A DNA stretch of 64,000 nucleotides from Nitrospira sp. (GCA_022843785.1 JALHMZ010000006.1:1-64000), one strand, 5' to 3'; counted from the stretch's first letter, positions 31,195 through 40,754 are shown. Numbers and translations: made by a program. The notes: a model not told the origin generated them from the sequence alone.

Positions 31195-32361
31195 ATGGAT
31201 AGCACAAACCACCGATTCTTTGCACCCTGCCCTCGCGGACTTGAGACTCTGCTGGAAACGGAGCTCCGTGACCTCGGTGTGTCCGCAACAGCCAAAACAG
31301 ACGGCGGCGTCGGCTTCCAAGGCCCCTGGGCAATCATGTACGAAGCGAACCTAAAATCCCGCATCGCCAGCCGCATCCTCTGGGAAGTCGGACAAAGCCC
31401 GTACCGTACCGAGCACGACGTCTATCGCGCGGCCTACACGCTGGCCTGGCCCGAATGGTTTACCCCCTCACAGACCATCAAGGTCAAGGTCAGCGCGCAC
31501 CGCTGCCCACTGCCCAGCCTGGACTTCCTCACGCTCCGGATCAAAGACGCGGTCTGCGATAAATTCATCGCCGCACGTCACAAGCGGCCCAGCGTCGATA
31601 CGGCACGCCCGAATATCCGCCTCGACGCCTTTCTCGACCAGACCACCGTCACATTTTACCTGGATACATCCGGCGAGCCCCTCTTCAAACGCGGGCACAG
31701 AACGGCGTCCGTCGACGCGCCGCTAAGAGAGAATCTGGCAGCCGGCATCCTGCGGCTCGCCGGCTGGACCCCGAACGACATCCTGCTCGACCCCATGTGC
31801 GGAAGCGGGACTATTCCACTCGAAGCCGCCCTGGTCGCGCGACGGATTGCGCCAGGCATGGCGCGGAGCTTTGGTTTTGAACGGCTACTGAATCACGAGG
31901 CCACTATCTGGAGCAGTCTGCGGGAAGCATCACGAACTGAACAGCTGGCCGAAGTGCCCGCACTCATCTACGCCTCAGATCGCGACGCCGCCGCGGTGAA
32001 GATCGCGCAACGGACGTTTCAAGGAGCGGGAGTCGCCGGCGATATCCGTCTGAAGCACAGCGATATCTTCTCCCTCGAAGCGCCCGCAGACCACGGCGTG
32101 ATGGTCATCAACCCTCCCTATGGTATCCGCCTCAGCCAACCGGACGAGTTGGCATCCTTCTACCCCCGGCTCGGCGACTGGCTCAAGCAGCGGTTTGCCG
32201 GCTGGCGCGTCTATATGTTGACCGGCGACATGCGCGCACAGAAATCGATCGGCCTGGCCCCGTCGAAAAAAACTCCTCTCTTCAATGGGCCGCTTGAATG
32301 CCGCCTGTACGAGTTCAACATCGTGGACGGTCCGATGAGGAGAAAGCCCCGCCTGTCGTAG
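31195..32361 (+). CDS. THUMP-domain class I RNA methyltransferase (RlmL-like)
   Basis: About 388 residues; start at ATG 31195. N-terminal FFAPCPRGLETLLETEL and the THUMP region lead into a SAM methyltransferase with DPMCGSGTIPLEAAL and the catalytic VINPPYGIRL. This is the layout of 23S rRNA guanine-N2 methyltransferases such as the RlmL half of RlmKL. The target base cannot be set from sequence alone. Confidence 0.85.
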   Translation: MDSTNHRFFAPCPRGLETLLETELRDLGVSATAKTDGGVGFQGPWAIMYEANLKSRIASRILWEVGQSPYRTEHDVYRAAYTLAWPEWFTPSQTIKVKVSAHRCPLPSLDFLTLRIKDAVCDKFIAARHKRPSVDTARPNIRLDAFLDQTTVTFYLDTSGEPLFKRGHRTASVDAPLRENLAAGILRLAGWTPNDILLDPMCGSGTIPLEAALVARRIAPGMARSFGFERLLNHEATIWSSLREASRTEQLAEVPALIYASDRDAAAVKIAQRTFQGAGVAGDIRLKHSDIFSLEAPADHGVMVINPPYGIRLSQPDELASFYPRLGDWLKQRFAGWRVYMLTGDMRAQKSIGLAPSKKTPLFNGPLECRLYEFNIVDGPMRRKPRLS

Positions 32362-32484
32362 GAATCAGTCCGTCGCGATCGTGGCCTCCCCTTGACTTAC
32401 TCACAGCGGTACCTACCTCTGTTATCATACAGAAAGCAGGTCATACCTTGTCGCAGACTGAACTGAATCGAGGGATGGTTCTAC

Positions 32485-34887
32485 ATGAGCAATGACACAT
32501 TACCCCTAATCCTGCCGGTACTGCCGATCAAACGCACGGTCCTGTTTCCAGGCACGATGATGCCCTTGACGGTCGGCCGGGAGCGGTCCATGGCCGCAGT
32601 CCACGCCGCAATGAAGACCGAGGAAAAGATGATCGTGGTCGTGGCCCAGCGGGACCCGCTGACCGACGAGCCCCGCCTCGGCGATCTGTATTCCATCGGC
32701 ACTAAAGCCATTGCCAAACAGATCGGGCAGGCATCGGAAGGCGCCATTCATGTTCTGGCACAAGGCGTCGAACGCGTCGTCCTCATCAAGGAAGAGCAGC
32801 CAGTTCCTTATATCCTCGCTCGAGTGCGCCCGATCGAACGCCCCTCGGACAGCGGAACGGAGGTGCAGGCGCTGCACCGGGCCATCCAGGAACTCGTCAC
32901 AGATCTTCCGCGCCTGATCGAGGCGCCCGGCATTCAGGAGGCGAGCGTCGTTTTAGGCAATGAAGAAGATCCGGTCGCGCTGGCTTATCGCATCGCCTCA
33001 CTCATCAACCTGACCGTCGCCGAAGAGCAAAAACTGTTGGAAGCCTCTTCGACCGCCGACCTCCTGCGTGGGCTCTATGCCGCGCTGTCGAAAGAGATTC
33101 AAATTCTCCAATTGCGCGACAAGATCGCCAGCGACGCCAAGGAGAAGATCAGCAAGAGCCAGCGGGAATACATTCTGCGCGAACAACTGAAAGCGATCCA
33201 GCAAGAATTGGGGGAAGGCGACGGCGAGGGCGAAGAGAGCGAACTCGCCTTGCTCAAGAAGCAGGTACAGGAGGCCAACCTCCCCGACCATATCCGCAAA
33301 GAAGTCGAGCGTGACGTGGCACGATTGGCCAAGGTGCCGCCGTCATCGCCTGACCATCAGGTGCTCAGAACGTACCTGGAACTGGTGCTAGAGATGCCGT
33401 GGAAGAAGGCCTCCGAAGACCATCTGAATCTCTCCACCGTCCGTCAGGTGTTGGAGGAAGATCACTACGGGATCAAAGAAGTGAAGGAGCGGATCGTCGA
33501 ACACCTGGCGGTCTTGAAGTTGAATCCGACGGCCAAGGCCCCGATACTCTGCCTGGTCGGCCCTCCGGGCGTCGGGAAGACCAGTCTGGGGCAGTCCATC
33601 GCGCGGGCCATGGGCAGAACGTTCGAGCGGTTCAGCCTCGGCGGTGTGCATGATGAAGCCGAATTGCGCGGCCATCGCCGGACCTATGTCGGCGCGCTGC
33701 CGGGCCGCATTATCCAGGCCATACGTCGAGCCGGCGTCAACAATCCCGTCTTGATGCTCGACGAAGTCGACAAGATGGGGCAAGACTTCCGGGGCGATCC
33801 CGCCTCGGCGCTACTGGAAATTCTCGATCCGGCGCAGAATCACACGTTCCGCGACCACTATCTGGATCTGCCGTTCGATCTGTCGAAGGTGTTTTTCATC
33901 ACGACGGCGAACACACTGGACACCGTCAGTCAGCCCTTGTTGGATCGCATGGAGATCATCCGTCTACAGGGCTACAGCGAACGGGAGAAAGCCGAGATCG
34001 CCCGCCGCTACCTGTGGCCGCGACGGCTGAAAGAAGCCGGCCTCGACGCAAGTGAGACGCTGCTGCCGGATGACGTGCTGAATCTCGTCATCAGCCGGTA
34101 CACCAGAGAAGCCGGTGTGCGCCAGCTCGAGCAAATGCTGGGACGGCTGACCAGAAAAGTGGCCTTGACCTTTGCCGATCTGCCGGAAGGTCAGGAGAAA
34201 ATGCCCGTGACGATTCAGACTAATGGGCTCGGTGAGTGGCTGGGCTCCGAACGGTTCATGCCCGAGGAGGCGCGGAAGAACCTCCCTCCCGGTGTGGCCA
34301 CCGGCCTGGCCTGGACTCCCACAGGCGGCGACGTGCTCTATATCGAAACCACCCTCTTGCCGGGCAGCCATGAGCTGACCCTGACCGGTCAGCTGGGCGA
34401 CGTCATGCAGGAGTCCGCGCGCGCGGCGAGAAGTTATCTCTGGTCCCATGCCGAAAGCATGGGACTGGATATCTCGCGCTTCAAACGCAACGGCGTCCAT
34501 ATCCACGTGCCGTCAGGAGCCATTCCCAAAGATGGCCCCTCGGCCGGAATCACCATGGCGACGGCGTTGGCCTCCTCGTACGAAGGCAGAGCGGTCCGGA
34601 GCGATACGGCGATGACGGGCGAGATCAGCTTGAGCGGATTGGTCTTGCCGGTCGGCGGGATCAAAGAAAAGGTGCTGGCCGCTCATCGCGCGGGCATCAA
34701 GCGGATCATTCTGCCCAAGGCGAACGAGAAAGATCTGAAAGACGTACCGCAGGAAGTACGGGATGAACTCAAGTTCGTCCTGGTCGAACGCATCGAAGAA
34801 GTGCTCCCGGCAGCGTTCAATCAGGATGCGCCGACGGCACCGCCAGCTGAACTGGATGAACCGTTAGCGACCTCCACTACGCCATAA
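32485..34887 (+). CDS. lon: ATP-dependent Lon protease
   Basis: 800 residues. Order: N-terminal substrate domain (LPLILPVLPIKRTVLFPGTM), AAA+ ATPase with Walker A GPPGVGKTSLGQS and Walker B VLMLDEVDKMG, and the C-terminal protease with Ser in DGPSAGITMATALAS and Lys in GGIKEKVLAAHRAG. It degrades misfolded and regulatory proteins, including antitoxins, which may link it to the TA modules here. A GAGGGA precedes the ATG. Confidence 0.97.
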   Translation: MSNDTLPLILPVLPIKRTVLFPGTMMPLTVGRERSMAAVHAAMKTEEKMIVVVAQRDPLTDEPRLGDLYSIGTKAIAKQIGQASEGAIHVLAQGVERVVLIKEEQPVPYILARVRPIERPSDSGTEVQALHRAIQELVTDLPRLIEAPGIQEASVVLGNEEDPVALAYRIASLINLTVAEEQKLLEASSTADLLRGLYAALSKEIQILQLRDKIASDAKEKISKSQREYILREQLKAIQQELGEGDGEGEESELALLKKQVQEANLPDHIRKEVERDVARLAKVPPSSPDHQVLRTYLELVLEMPWKKASEDHLNLSTVRQVLEEDHYGIKEVKERIVEHLAVLKLNPTAKAPILCLVGPPGVGKTSLGQSIARAMGRTFERFSLGGVHDEAELRGHRRTYVGALPGRIIQAIRRAGVNNPVLMLDEVDKMGQDFRGDPASALLEILDPAQNHTFRDHYLDLPFDLSKVFFITTANTLDTVSQPLLDRMEIIRLQGYSEREKAEIARRYLWPRRLKEAGLDASETLLPDDVLNLVISRYTREAGVRQLEQMLGRLTRKVALTFADLPEGQEKMPVTIQTNGLGEWLGSERFMPEEARKNLPPGVATGLAWTPTGGDVLYIETTLLPGSHELTLTGQLGDVMQESARAARSYLWSHAESMGLDISRFKRNGVHIHVPSGAIPKDGPSAGITMATALASSYEGRAVRSDTAMTGEISLSGLVLPVGGIKEKVLAAHRAGIKRIILPKANEKDLKDVPQEVRDELKFVLVERIEEVLPAAFNQDAPTAPPAELDEPLATSTTP

Positions 34888-34896
34888 ACTCGACAG

Positions 34897-34917
34897 GCCC
34901 CGGCTCAACACCGGGGC
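34897..34917 (+). terminator. Terminator-like hairpin after lon
   Basis: GCCCCGG (34897-34903) pairs with CCGGGGC (34911-34917) across a 7-nt loop, 10 bp after the lon stop. The following TTGCTCCCT is only weakly T-rich. Confidence 0.6.
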
Positions 34918-35292
34918 TTGCTCCCTCCGACGGTCAGCATCCGGTCCTCTTCACAACTCCAGATTTCAGGCCGCTGAAGTTCCAGCGACAGCTGAGTGTG
35001 TCTTAACCTGGTGGCCACGAAACCCGGGCCAGGTCAGGGCGACCCCTTTTCTTTCGGTTATCCCAACCATCTCAAATTCCGGTCCTCTCCGACCTTGTTT
35101 ATGAACGCGCCTGCGGGCGACAAGGTGTTCAATGACCCCCTGCTCAAATACTTCGACGGCAAGTCCGACCAATTGAGACTCGACCTTCTGGCATAACAAC
35201 AGTCCTAGCGATTGCGCGCGCTGTTGCCCCGCAGCCACTCCCCTGTCCTGCTCTTGACTCCCCTCTCCCTCCTGAGTACTCTGCGCCCCAAA
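34918..35292. other. Gap before the patatin gene; no gene supported
   Basis: 375 bp. Short frames on both strands (66 and 90 codons) overlap each other and lack ribosome-binding sites. The frame at 34996-35196 has an ordinary protein-like end (FNDPLLKYFDGKSDQLRLDLLA) and might be a gene remnant, but I cannot place it. Confidence 0.35.
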
Positions 35293-36729
35293 ATGGACGC
35301 CCCCTCAGAACAACTCCTAGGTATTGCACGGTGGGCGACTGCGTGGCTGTTTCTTTCCTTGTTGAGCCTGGCAACCGGCTGCCAGTATGTTCGCCCAACG
35401 ATGAATGAGCCGCTTGCCCGGTGGGATGCCGACTACGGCTATCGCTCCACCAACCTGCCCCCGTCCAAGACCGGCAGCTCGGACAGTCTGTTTATTGTCG
35501 CATCGTTTTCCGGCGGCGGCGCGCGCGCGTCCGCCTTGTCCTACGGCGTATTGCGTGAACTCTCACGGACACAGATCCGCTGGGAGGGCATCGACAAGCG
35601 GCTGGTCGATGAGCTGAACATCATCAATGCTCTGTCCGGAGGAAGCTTCACGGCGGCCTACTACGCCCTCTATGGCGACCGGATCTTTCACGACTTCGAA
35701 TACCGCTTTCTTCGTAAGGACTGGGAGAGTGAGCTGCGTTCACGGATTCTCCGCTCTCCGTCCAACTGGCTCCGGCTCTGGTCACCGTATTTCGGAAGGG
35801 CCCATGTCTTTTCGGAACTACTGGACGAAGCGCTGTTCGACGGGCACACCTACGGTGATCTGGTCGCGCAACGACGGCGGCCAATGGTCTTCATTCATGC
35901 CTCCGACATGGCCAGCCTCGCTCGGTTCGAGTTCAATCAACGGCAGTTCGACCTGCTCTGCTCCGATCTGAACCAGCTCCGCATCTCCGTAGCGACTGCC
36001 TCATCGGCCGCATTGCCGCTGATTCTCAGCCCGATTTCGATGACAAACTATGCCGGACAATGCGGGTACCGCCCGCCGGCGGCGTTGCTGGAAGAAAAAA
36101 CGACCGCGTGGGGCCGGCAGCGCGCAAATGAACTGCGGTCGTATCTTGATCCCAGGAAGCGCCCCTATGTGCATCTGCTGGATGGCGGCCTGTCGGACAA
36201 TATCGGCATGCGCGCGGTGCTTGAAAACACGGCCTACATCGGGGATCTCGAATCCACGTTTCAATCGCTGGGGGCAAAGCGGATCAGAAAGCTGGTCTAT
36301 TTGATGGTCAGCGCCGAGACCACGCCGGACCCGAAACAGTACACTCTCAACGAAATCCCCGGCCTCATGCGGGTGAGCAAAGCCTTGGTCGATATCCCGA
36401 TTAATCGCTATTCGACCGACACCGCCGAACTCATGCGCCAGGCGGTGTCTCAATGGCGGAGGGAACTTCGCCAGCGTCCGCCCGACGCTCAGAGGATCTT
36501 CACGCCTGATGCAGAGATTTACTTCATCACCGTCAGCCTGGCTGAGATAGAAGATGCTGTCGAGCATGCCCGCTTTATGAACATTCCGACCAACCTGGCG
36601 CTGACGGACGACGAGCTCGATCATCTCCTGCTGGCCGCCTCCAGGCTTCTCCGGAAGGACAAAGACTTTCAACGCCTCCTGCACGACCTCGAAGCCGACG
36701 CGACGGCGACTCCGCTACCTTCCCGATAA
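35293..36729 (+). CDS. Patatin-like phospholipase lipoprotein
   Basis: About 478 residues. The start at ATG 35293 gives a signal peptide with lipobox LSLATGC. The patatin fold shows FSGGGARASALSYG (oxyanion hole), nucleophile motif ALSGGSFTAAYYALYGD (GxSxG as GGSFT), and the catalytic Asp in LLDGGLSDNIG. It likely hydrolyses lipid acyl esters at the envelope. The GGSFT nucleophile motif lacks the final glycine of GxSxG, so activity needs testing. Confidence 0.8.
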   Translation: MDAPSEQLLGIARWATAWLFLSLLSLATGCQYVRPTMNEPLARWDADYGYRSTNLPPSKTGSSDSLFIVASFSGGGARASALSYGVLRELSRTQIRWEGIDKRLVDELNIINALSGGSFTAAYYALYGDRIFHDFEYRFLRKDWESELRSRILRSPSNWLRLWSPYFGRAHVFSELLDEALFDGHTYGDLVAQRRRPMVFIHASDMASLARFEFNQRQFDLLCSDLNQLRISVATASSAALPLILSPISMTNYAGQCGYRPPAALLEEKTTAWGRQRANELRSYLDPRKRPYVHLLDGGLSDNIGMRAVLENTAYIGDLESTFQSLGAKRIRKLVYLMVSAETTPDPKQYTLNEIPGLMRVSKALVDIPINRYSTDTAELMRQAVSQWRRELRQRPPDAQRIFTPDAEIYFITVSLAEIEDAVEHARFMNIPTNLALTDDELDHLLLAASRLLRKDKDFQRLLHDLEADATATPLPSR

Positions 36730-36836
36730 ACAAGGCATTGGACTGGCTTGCAAACACATACCATCATATAAGAAAGGGCTCATTCCTCGGGACTGCCGTG
36801 ACAGACAGGACGGCAGGTTTCGTCTATACTCCGGGC

Positions 36837-37046
36837 ATGCCTGATCGTTCCGACTCCGCCGCGCCCTTCTCGGCCGAAGCCCGCCGCGCCTTCTACGAAG
36901 GCCATCGGTCGCTGGCCCTCTTCATGATCCTGATTGTGTTCGTGGCGCCCTTTGCCGGGCTCTACGTGGCTGGAATTCTCGGCGTGGTGCTTGGCGTGCT
37001 GACTTCTGGCGCAGCGTATGTGCTCACGCCCTACCTCTGGAAGTGA
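36837..37046 (+). CDS. Small two-segment membrane protein
   Basis: About 69 residues from ATG 36837. Two hydrophobic segments fill the C-terminal two thirds (LALFMILIVFVAPFAGLYVAG and LGVVLGVLTSGAAYVL). Family not recognised. It ends 51 bp before the convergent Tim44-like gene. Confidence 0.55.
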   Translation: MPDRSDSAAPFSAEARRAFYEGHRSLALFMILIVFVAPFAGLYVAGILGVVLGVLTSGAAYVLTPYLWK

Positions 37047-37097
37047 GACGGCGACTGACCCTGTGTGAGTCGGCCGCCTTTCCCCGATAGATGCTCA

Positions 37098-38105
37098 TTA
37101 TTGCTGAATGGCCGACAGCAGCCACCGCCCATCCCGCACGCGCATAAACGTCCAGACTTCACGGGACTCACTCGATGTCTCCTCGTTGCCCTCGATGAGA
37201 TGGCCCGATTCTCCGCGCGGGATCGTCGTGGAAACGGTATAGTCTCGGGCGTTCCATCGTAAGGCCGTAGTCGCATAATCCGTGTGCTCTTCGGACCAGA
37301 CTTCGAGCACTTCTGCCTGAAGCAACTCTACGGCCTCCACATGATTCTGAATGCCCCTGCTGCTGTCCTCTGCCAAGGCTGTGCTGAAGTAGCTCAGCAT
37401 CTCCGGCGTCACAGCGCGTCGCAACCCCGCCACATCTTGCGCACTCCAGGCTGATTGAACGTCAGTGAGCAATTGCTGAAATGCCGCCTTGTCTGCAATA
37501 GTCACGGTGAATGTATCGGTCGCAGGCTTGAGAAGGGTGCCATCGTAAGACTCGTCGAAGAGACTGCCCTTCACGACCGTGTTTCGGGTGATTCCTGATA
37601 GCACCGGAGCTACCGTCCGCCTATTTTTCTTGAACAAATAGAGCGCACCCGCTCCTAACATCATCAGCAAGAGCATCAGCCCGATCGAGTTGGAAGCCGG
37701 CGCCGGCTCCCCGTCCAGAGTTTGGGCACTGCTGTCCGTCGCACCGAAAATCATGTGGCCGATCCACGATCCAGCTAGACCAGCGGCGATCCCGGTGAGC
37801 AGCGGGTTGCGTTGCAAAAAAGACGGTTGTGCGACCGGCGCCGGCTGCGCCGCCGGATTGCTCGCCGTCGTAGGTGGCGGGGCCGTCGATGGCTTGGCGG
37901 TGGTGGACTGTTCAATGGGCTTGGCGCCATTGTCCTGATGGGTGCGCGATCCACGGCTGCCCATGCTCATTGGAGAATTTCCACCTCGAGGCCCACTTGA
38001 AAATCCACCTCCCGATCCTCCTCGCGCCTTCGCAACCGATAGAGTCGGCATACCGATGAGCACTGCGACGACACAGACGGCGATGAGCTTTGAACTGTTC
38101 AACAT
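37098..38105 (-). CDS. Tim44-like domain membrane protein
   Basis: About 335 residues. Start ATG 38105 has AAAGGAAA upstream. Order: signal/anchor helix, Gly/Ser-rich segment (GGSGGGFSSGPRGG), Pro/Ala linker, two hydrophobic stretches (residues about 110-160), then a Tim44-like domain (DVQSAWSAQDVAGLRRAVTPEMLSYF...) like that of mitochondrial Tim44 and bacterial TimA. The family's bacterial role is unclear. Confidence 0.8.
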   Translation of the reverse strand: MLNSSKLIAVCVVAVLIGMPTLSVAKARGGSGGGFSSGPRGGNSPMSMGSRGSRTHQDNGAKPIEQSTTAKPSTAPPPTTASNPAAQPAPVAQPSFLQRNPLLTGIAAGLAGSWIGHMIFGATDSSAQTLDGEPAPASNSIGLMLLLMMLGAGALYLFKKNRRTVAPVLSGITRNTVVKGSLFDESYDGTLLKPATDTFTVTIADKAAFQQLLTDVQSAWSAQDVAGLRRAVTPEMLSYFSTALAEDSSRGIQNHVEAVELLQAEVLEVWSEEHTDYATTALRWNARDYTVSTTIPRGESGHLIEGNEETSSESREVWTFMRVRDGRWLLSAIQQ

Positions 38106-38331
38106 GAGTTTCCTTTCACAACAAGGTGGCACGCTCTGACGGGCACAGGGGCATCCTAGCAGGATTGGATCGAGAACGCCTGATATTCGCTGTGCATTCC
38201 AGGCAGGGCTGAGAACAGACGAGGGGCCGGGAGTCTTTGTTTCGCTGCCGCCACGGTAACAGCGGCGGCACGACAGATGCTCACTGGGTCTCAGAACAGT
38301 CTGGAGGATGATTCACACTCGCACTGCCAAG

Positions 38332-38365
38332 ACAACGTGGACAGGGACTCCCCGGTCCACGTTGT
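38332..38365. terminator. Strong hairpin downstream of the secreted protein gene
   Basis: ACAACGTGGAC (38332-38342) pairs perfectly with GTCCACGTTGT (38355-38365), and the loop adds GGG/CCC pairs. It lies 12 bp beyond the minus-strand stop at 38377 and fits a terminator. Confidence 0.7.
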
Positions 38366-38376
38366 TTCGGATACGG

Positions 38377-38793
38377 TCAATTCCCCACTTTCAGCAACCA
38401 GCCATCGGCCTTGTCACAGTCGTTGGGTCCTTTGGCAAAAATTTCGACCCGGATGTAGCTGCCTTTCACGGTAGCGGGCAGTTTTCCTTTAACCATGTAC
38501 CCGTTCGTGATCTCTTTGACAGTGACCGGGACCTTTTCGTCCTTCACCTTCACGGTAATGGTTGGCCAGTTGGTGGTTTTGGATGCAAGAAATGAAAAGT
38601 CTGACTTCGGCGCCACCTCTACATTATTCTTCTCCGCTGAGAATGGGATGGGCGTGAAGGCAGAAAAATACACCTGGGTACAGGGATCCAGGGCGCCGGG
38701 AGCGTACGGACTGCTGTCGTATGCCCAGACAGGACCAACGGTACCGTAGACACCCACCGCAACAACAAGTCGTAGAATATTTTTCCAACTCAC
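38377..38793 (-). CDS. Secreted protein of unknown function
   Basis: 138 residues. A signal peptide (LRLVVAVGVYGTVGPVWA) precedes a mature beta-rich part with two cysteines (DPCTQVYF and NDCDKADGW). Repeated ITVKVKDEKVPVTVKE suggests an Ig-like or beta-sandwich fold. No enzymatic motif. Divergent from msrB across a region with a 10-C tract. Confidence 0.6.
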   Translation of the reverse strand: MSWKNILRLVVAVGVYGTVGPVWAYDSSPYAPGALDPCTQVYFSAFTPIPFSAEKNNVEVAPKSDFSFLASKTTNWPTITVKVKDEKVPVTVKEITNGYMVKGKLPATVKGSYIRVEIFAKGPNDCDKADGWLLKVGN

Positions 38794-38880
38794 GGTTACG
38801 CCTCTCTATGTAATTGGTGGATTAGCCGGACCGACATTGACAATGCGTCCGTATTGTAATTCCTGCAGTAAAAAATACAA

Positions 38881-38890
38881 CCCCCCCCCC
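38881..38890. repeat. Homopolymer tract of ten cytosines
   Basis: A run of 10 C lies in the 211-bp region between two divergent start codons (38793 and 39005). Such tracts are prone to slippage and can alter promoter spacing. Confidence 0.7.
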
Positions 38891-39004
38891 TCTCTGAAGG
38901 TCCCTTCCCCTCCCGCCTTGCCCTTCCTCGATGGCTTATGTAAGGATTGTCCGTGCGATTCGACTGACGAACAACTCACTCCTGTCACACAAAGGAGATC
39001 GCCT

Positions 39005-39424
39005 ATGCCGGCCAAAGTTGAAATAGGACCGATCGTCAAGGTCTCAAAAACCGATGCAGAATGGAAGAAACTCTTGTCGTCACTGGCCTACAGAGTGCTG
39101 CGGCACGAAGATACAGAACGGGCCTTTGCAAACCCACTCCATGAAAATCACCAGACCGGGATCTATTACTGCGCCGGCTGCGACCTGCCGCTCTTTTCGT
39201 CCGAGCACAAATTCGACAGCGGGACAGGTTGGCCCAGCTTCTGGCAACCGATCGATCCAAAAGTGATTGAGACACGCACCGACTCGAAATTCTTCATGAC
39301 CCGTGTGGAAGTCCACTGTGCCCGCTGTAACGGTCACCAAGGCCATGTCTTCGACGATGGCCCTCCTCCTACAGGTCTGCGCTATTGTATTAACGGAGTC
39401 TCGCTGAAATTCGTAGCGAGTTGA
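39005..39424 (+). CDS. msrB: Peptide methionine (R)-S-oxide reductase
   Basis: 139 residues from ATG 39005, preceded by AAAGGAG. Two zinc CxxC pairs are seen (YYCAGCDLPL and VHCARCNGHQGHVF), SGTGWPSFW is the substrate motif, and the catalytic cysteine is in RYCINGVSLKF. The usual Asn-Ser after RYCxN is replaced by Gly-Val, a modest change. It repairs oxidised methionine using thioredoxin. Confidence 0.93.
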   Translation: MPAKVEIGPIVKVSKTDAEWKKLLSSLAYRVLRHEDTERAFANPLHENHQTGIYYCAGCDLPLFSSEHKFDSGTGWPSFWQPIDPKVIETRTDSKFFMTRVEVHCARCNGHQGHVFDDGPPPTGLRYCINGVSLKFVAS

Positions 39425-39603
39425 CCGAGCGGATTAAAGATGGGTTGAGCATCGGCCTCGCATATGCTCGGGACGGCCGGTACTCGACAGGACTACGGTT
39501 GTGAAATTCCGGGAGCGCACCTCGCATTCAGACTGACCGGCCCTACAAGGTACGCCCCCGAGAGAGAATGCGGGACCCTCGCGGTCCACTGTATGACGGC
39601 GGC

Positions 39604-39687
39604 TCACTGGCCTTTCTTGTAGACAATCACTCCGCCGACCAGAAGCGCGGCAATCACAAACCCAAATATAATAGTATTGATATCCAT
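39604..39687 (-). CDS. 27-residue membrane microprotein, copy 1
   Basis: Reads MDINTIIFGFVIAALLVGGV then IVYKKGQ. A clear AAGGAGGAC precedes the ATG. One hydrophobic helix spans most of it, with a Tyr-Lys-Lys tail. The copy at 40024-40107 is a paralog: same length, shared ALLVGG/AILVGG core and VYKK end. No family recognised. Confidence 0.75.
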   Translation of the reverse strand: MDINTIIFGFVIAALLVGGVIVYKKGQ

Positions 39688-39939
39688 AGAGTCCTCCTTG
39701 GGACCGACCATACGCGCTTATGGACTGATTAGCGAGCTTTCTAATGTTCAAGGAAAGGACTTGAGCAATGACACCTTGCCTCTTCATCATGATTTCAACG
39801 GCTTGGCAACTTTGAGCAGGGGGAATGGCGATACACTGTGAAACAGCCGTCGGCTAGATCGCAGCCTCAAGGACAAACAGCAGAGGTGAAGTATTCAGGC
39901 TGGATGAGAACGGATGAGAGCAGACAGATACTCCGAGAG

Positions 39940-39966
39940 GACGGGAGGCGCAATGCGCCTCCCGTC
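39940..39966. terminator. Strong hairpin after microprotein copy 2
   Basis: GACGGGAGGCGCA (39940-39952) is perfectly complementary to TGCGCCTCCCGTC (39954-39966). It lies 57 bp beyond the minus-strand stop of copy 2 and about 250 bp upstream of copy 1, so it may separate the two transcripts. Confidence 0.6.
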
Positions 39967-40023
39967 CCGATCTGTATGACCAGCCGTCGAACCCAGACGC
40001 GCTAGCAGACACTCTGCCGCCGA

Positions 40024-40107
40024 TTACTGACTCTTCTTGTAGACGGCAAGGCCGCCGACCAGAATCGCAAGCATAACCCCGGCGAAGATGATGAATGTGG
40101 TATCCAT
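40024..40107 (-). CDS. 27-residue membrane microprotein, copy 2
   Basis: Reads MDTTFIIFAGVMLAILVGGL then AVYKKSQ. AAGGGAG precedes the ATG. Half of its positions match copy 1, including M-D at the start and the VGG and VYKK motifs, so both are paralogs with a single transmembrane helix. They may be small subunits or stabilisers of a membrane complex. The partner is not visible here. Confidence 0.75.
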   Translation of the reverse strand: MDTTFIIFAGVMLAILVGGLAVYKKSQ

Positions 40108-40219
40108 GGTCGCTCCCTTCAATCAAGCCACCCATTCTTGATACGACATTGTGAGCAAGTTTGATCTCATGATCGCGTTGACTATCCCGTGCGTTCACCT
40201 TGTTCATCAACGATAACAA

Positions 40220-40265
40220 CACGGGCGACCGCCACAATATCGAATATTGAGAGGTCGCCCGTGTG
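40220..40265. repeat. Nested double hairpin
   Basis: An outer 12-bp stem (ACACGGGCGACC / GGTCGCCCGTGT) encloses an inner stem CAATAT-CGA-ATATTG at 40236-40250. It sits upstream of the microproteins in the 355-bp gap 40108-40462, which holds no other recognisable feature. It might be an RNA regulatory element or a terminator. Confidence 0.6.
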
Positions 40266-40462
40266 TGGCGCTTGGGACGCCGAGTCGATTATTTCGTGCT
40301 GATTCTACAGACCCGTACGAGGAATTGGAGTAAGAGCCGTTCGTCAGGGGCAATACAGCAATCCCAGGGGCTTGTGTTCCTCACGCGCCGGAAGTTCTCC
40401 ACAAAGGCTGACTGAAACGTATTGTTCCCTATGCGGGATAACAGCAGCCGATGGAAAACCGG

Positions 40463-40534
40463 CTAGCGTGACTGACGAGGAGCCCGTCCGTAACTCGGCG
40501 GGCCATCGTGATCCGGTGGACTAAGGTCTTCCAT
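40463..40534 (-). CDS. Possible 23-residue peptide
   Basis: Reads MEDLSPPDHDGPPSYGRAPR then QSR, preceded by an unusually strong AAGGAGGAGGTGAAG. The gene lies 220 bp beyond the methyltransferase stop at 40755. The composition (Pro, Gly, Arg) is unlike a membrane peptide. Translation is inferred only from the Shine-Dalgarno sequence. Confidence 0.4.
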   Translation of the reverse strand: MEDLSPPDHDGPPSYGRAPRQSR

Positions 40535-40754
40535 CTTCACCTCCTCCTTGCTCGGAATGAACGAGAGGACTATGAAGCCGTAACCTGTCACAGAGCGGAA
40601 ACTGCGGCAAACAACTGACGAGTTCTTCTGTACACCTCTTCGTCACCTGTGTCAACGTATGCGAGTCAATATTTCTTGCCGGCTCTCAAGCATACCTCAT
40701 GCCACTCGCCTGAAGACTTCACCGAGAGAAGGATTGAACCGGTGCGCGGCCTGA

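Noticed and set aside
34966..35238. 90-codon minus-strand frame between lon and the patatin gene
   Set aside because: No ribosome-binding site, overlaps another short frame, no recognisable pattern.
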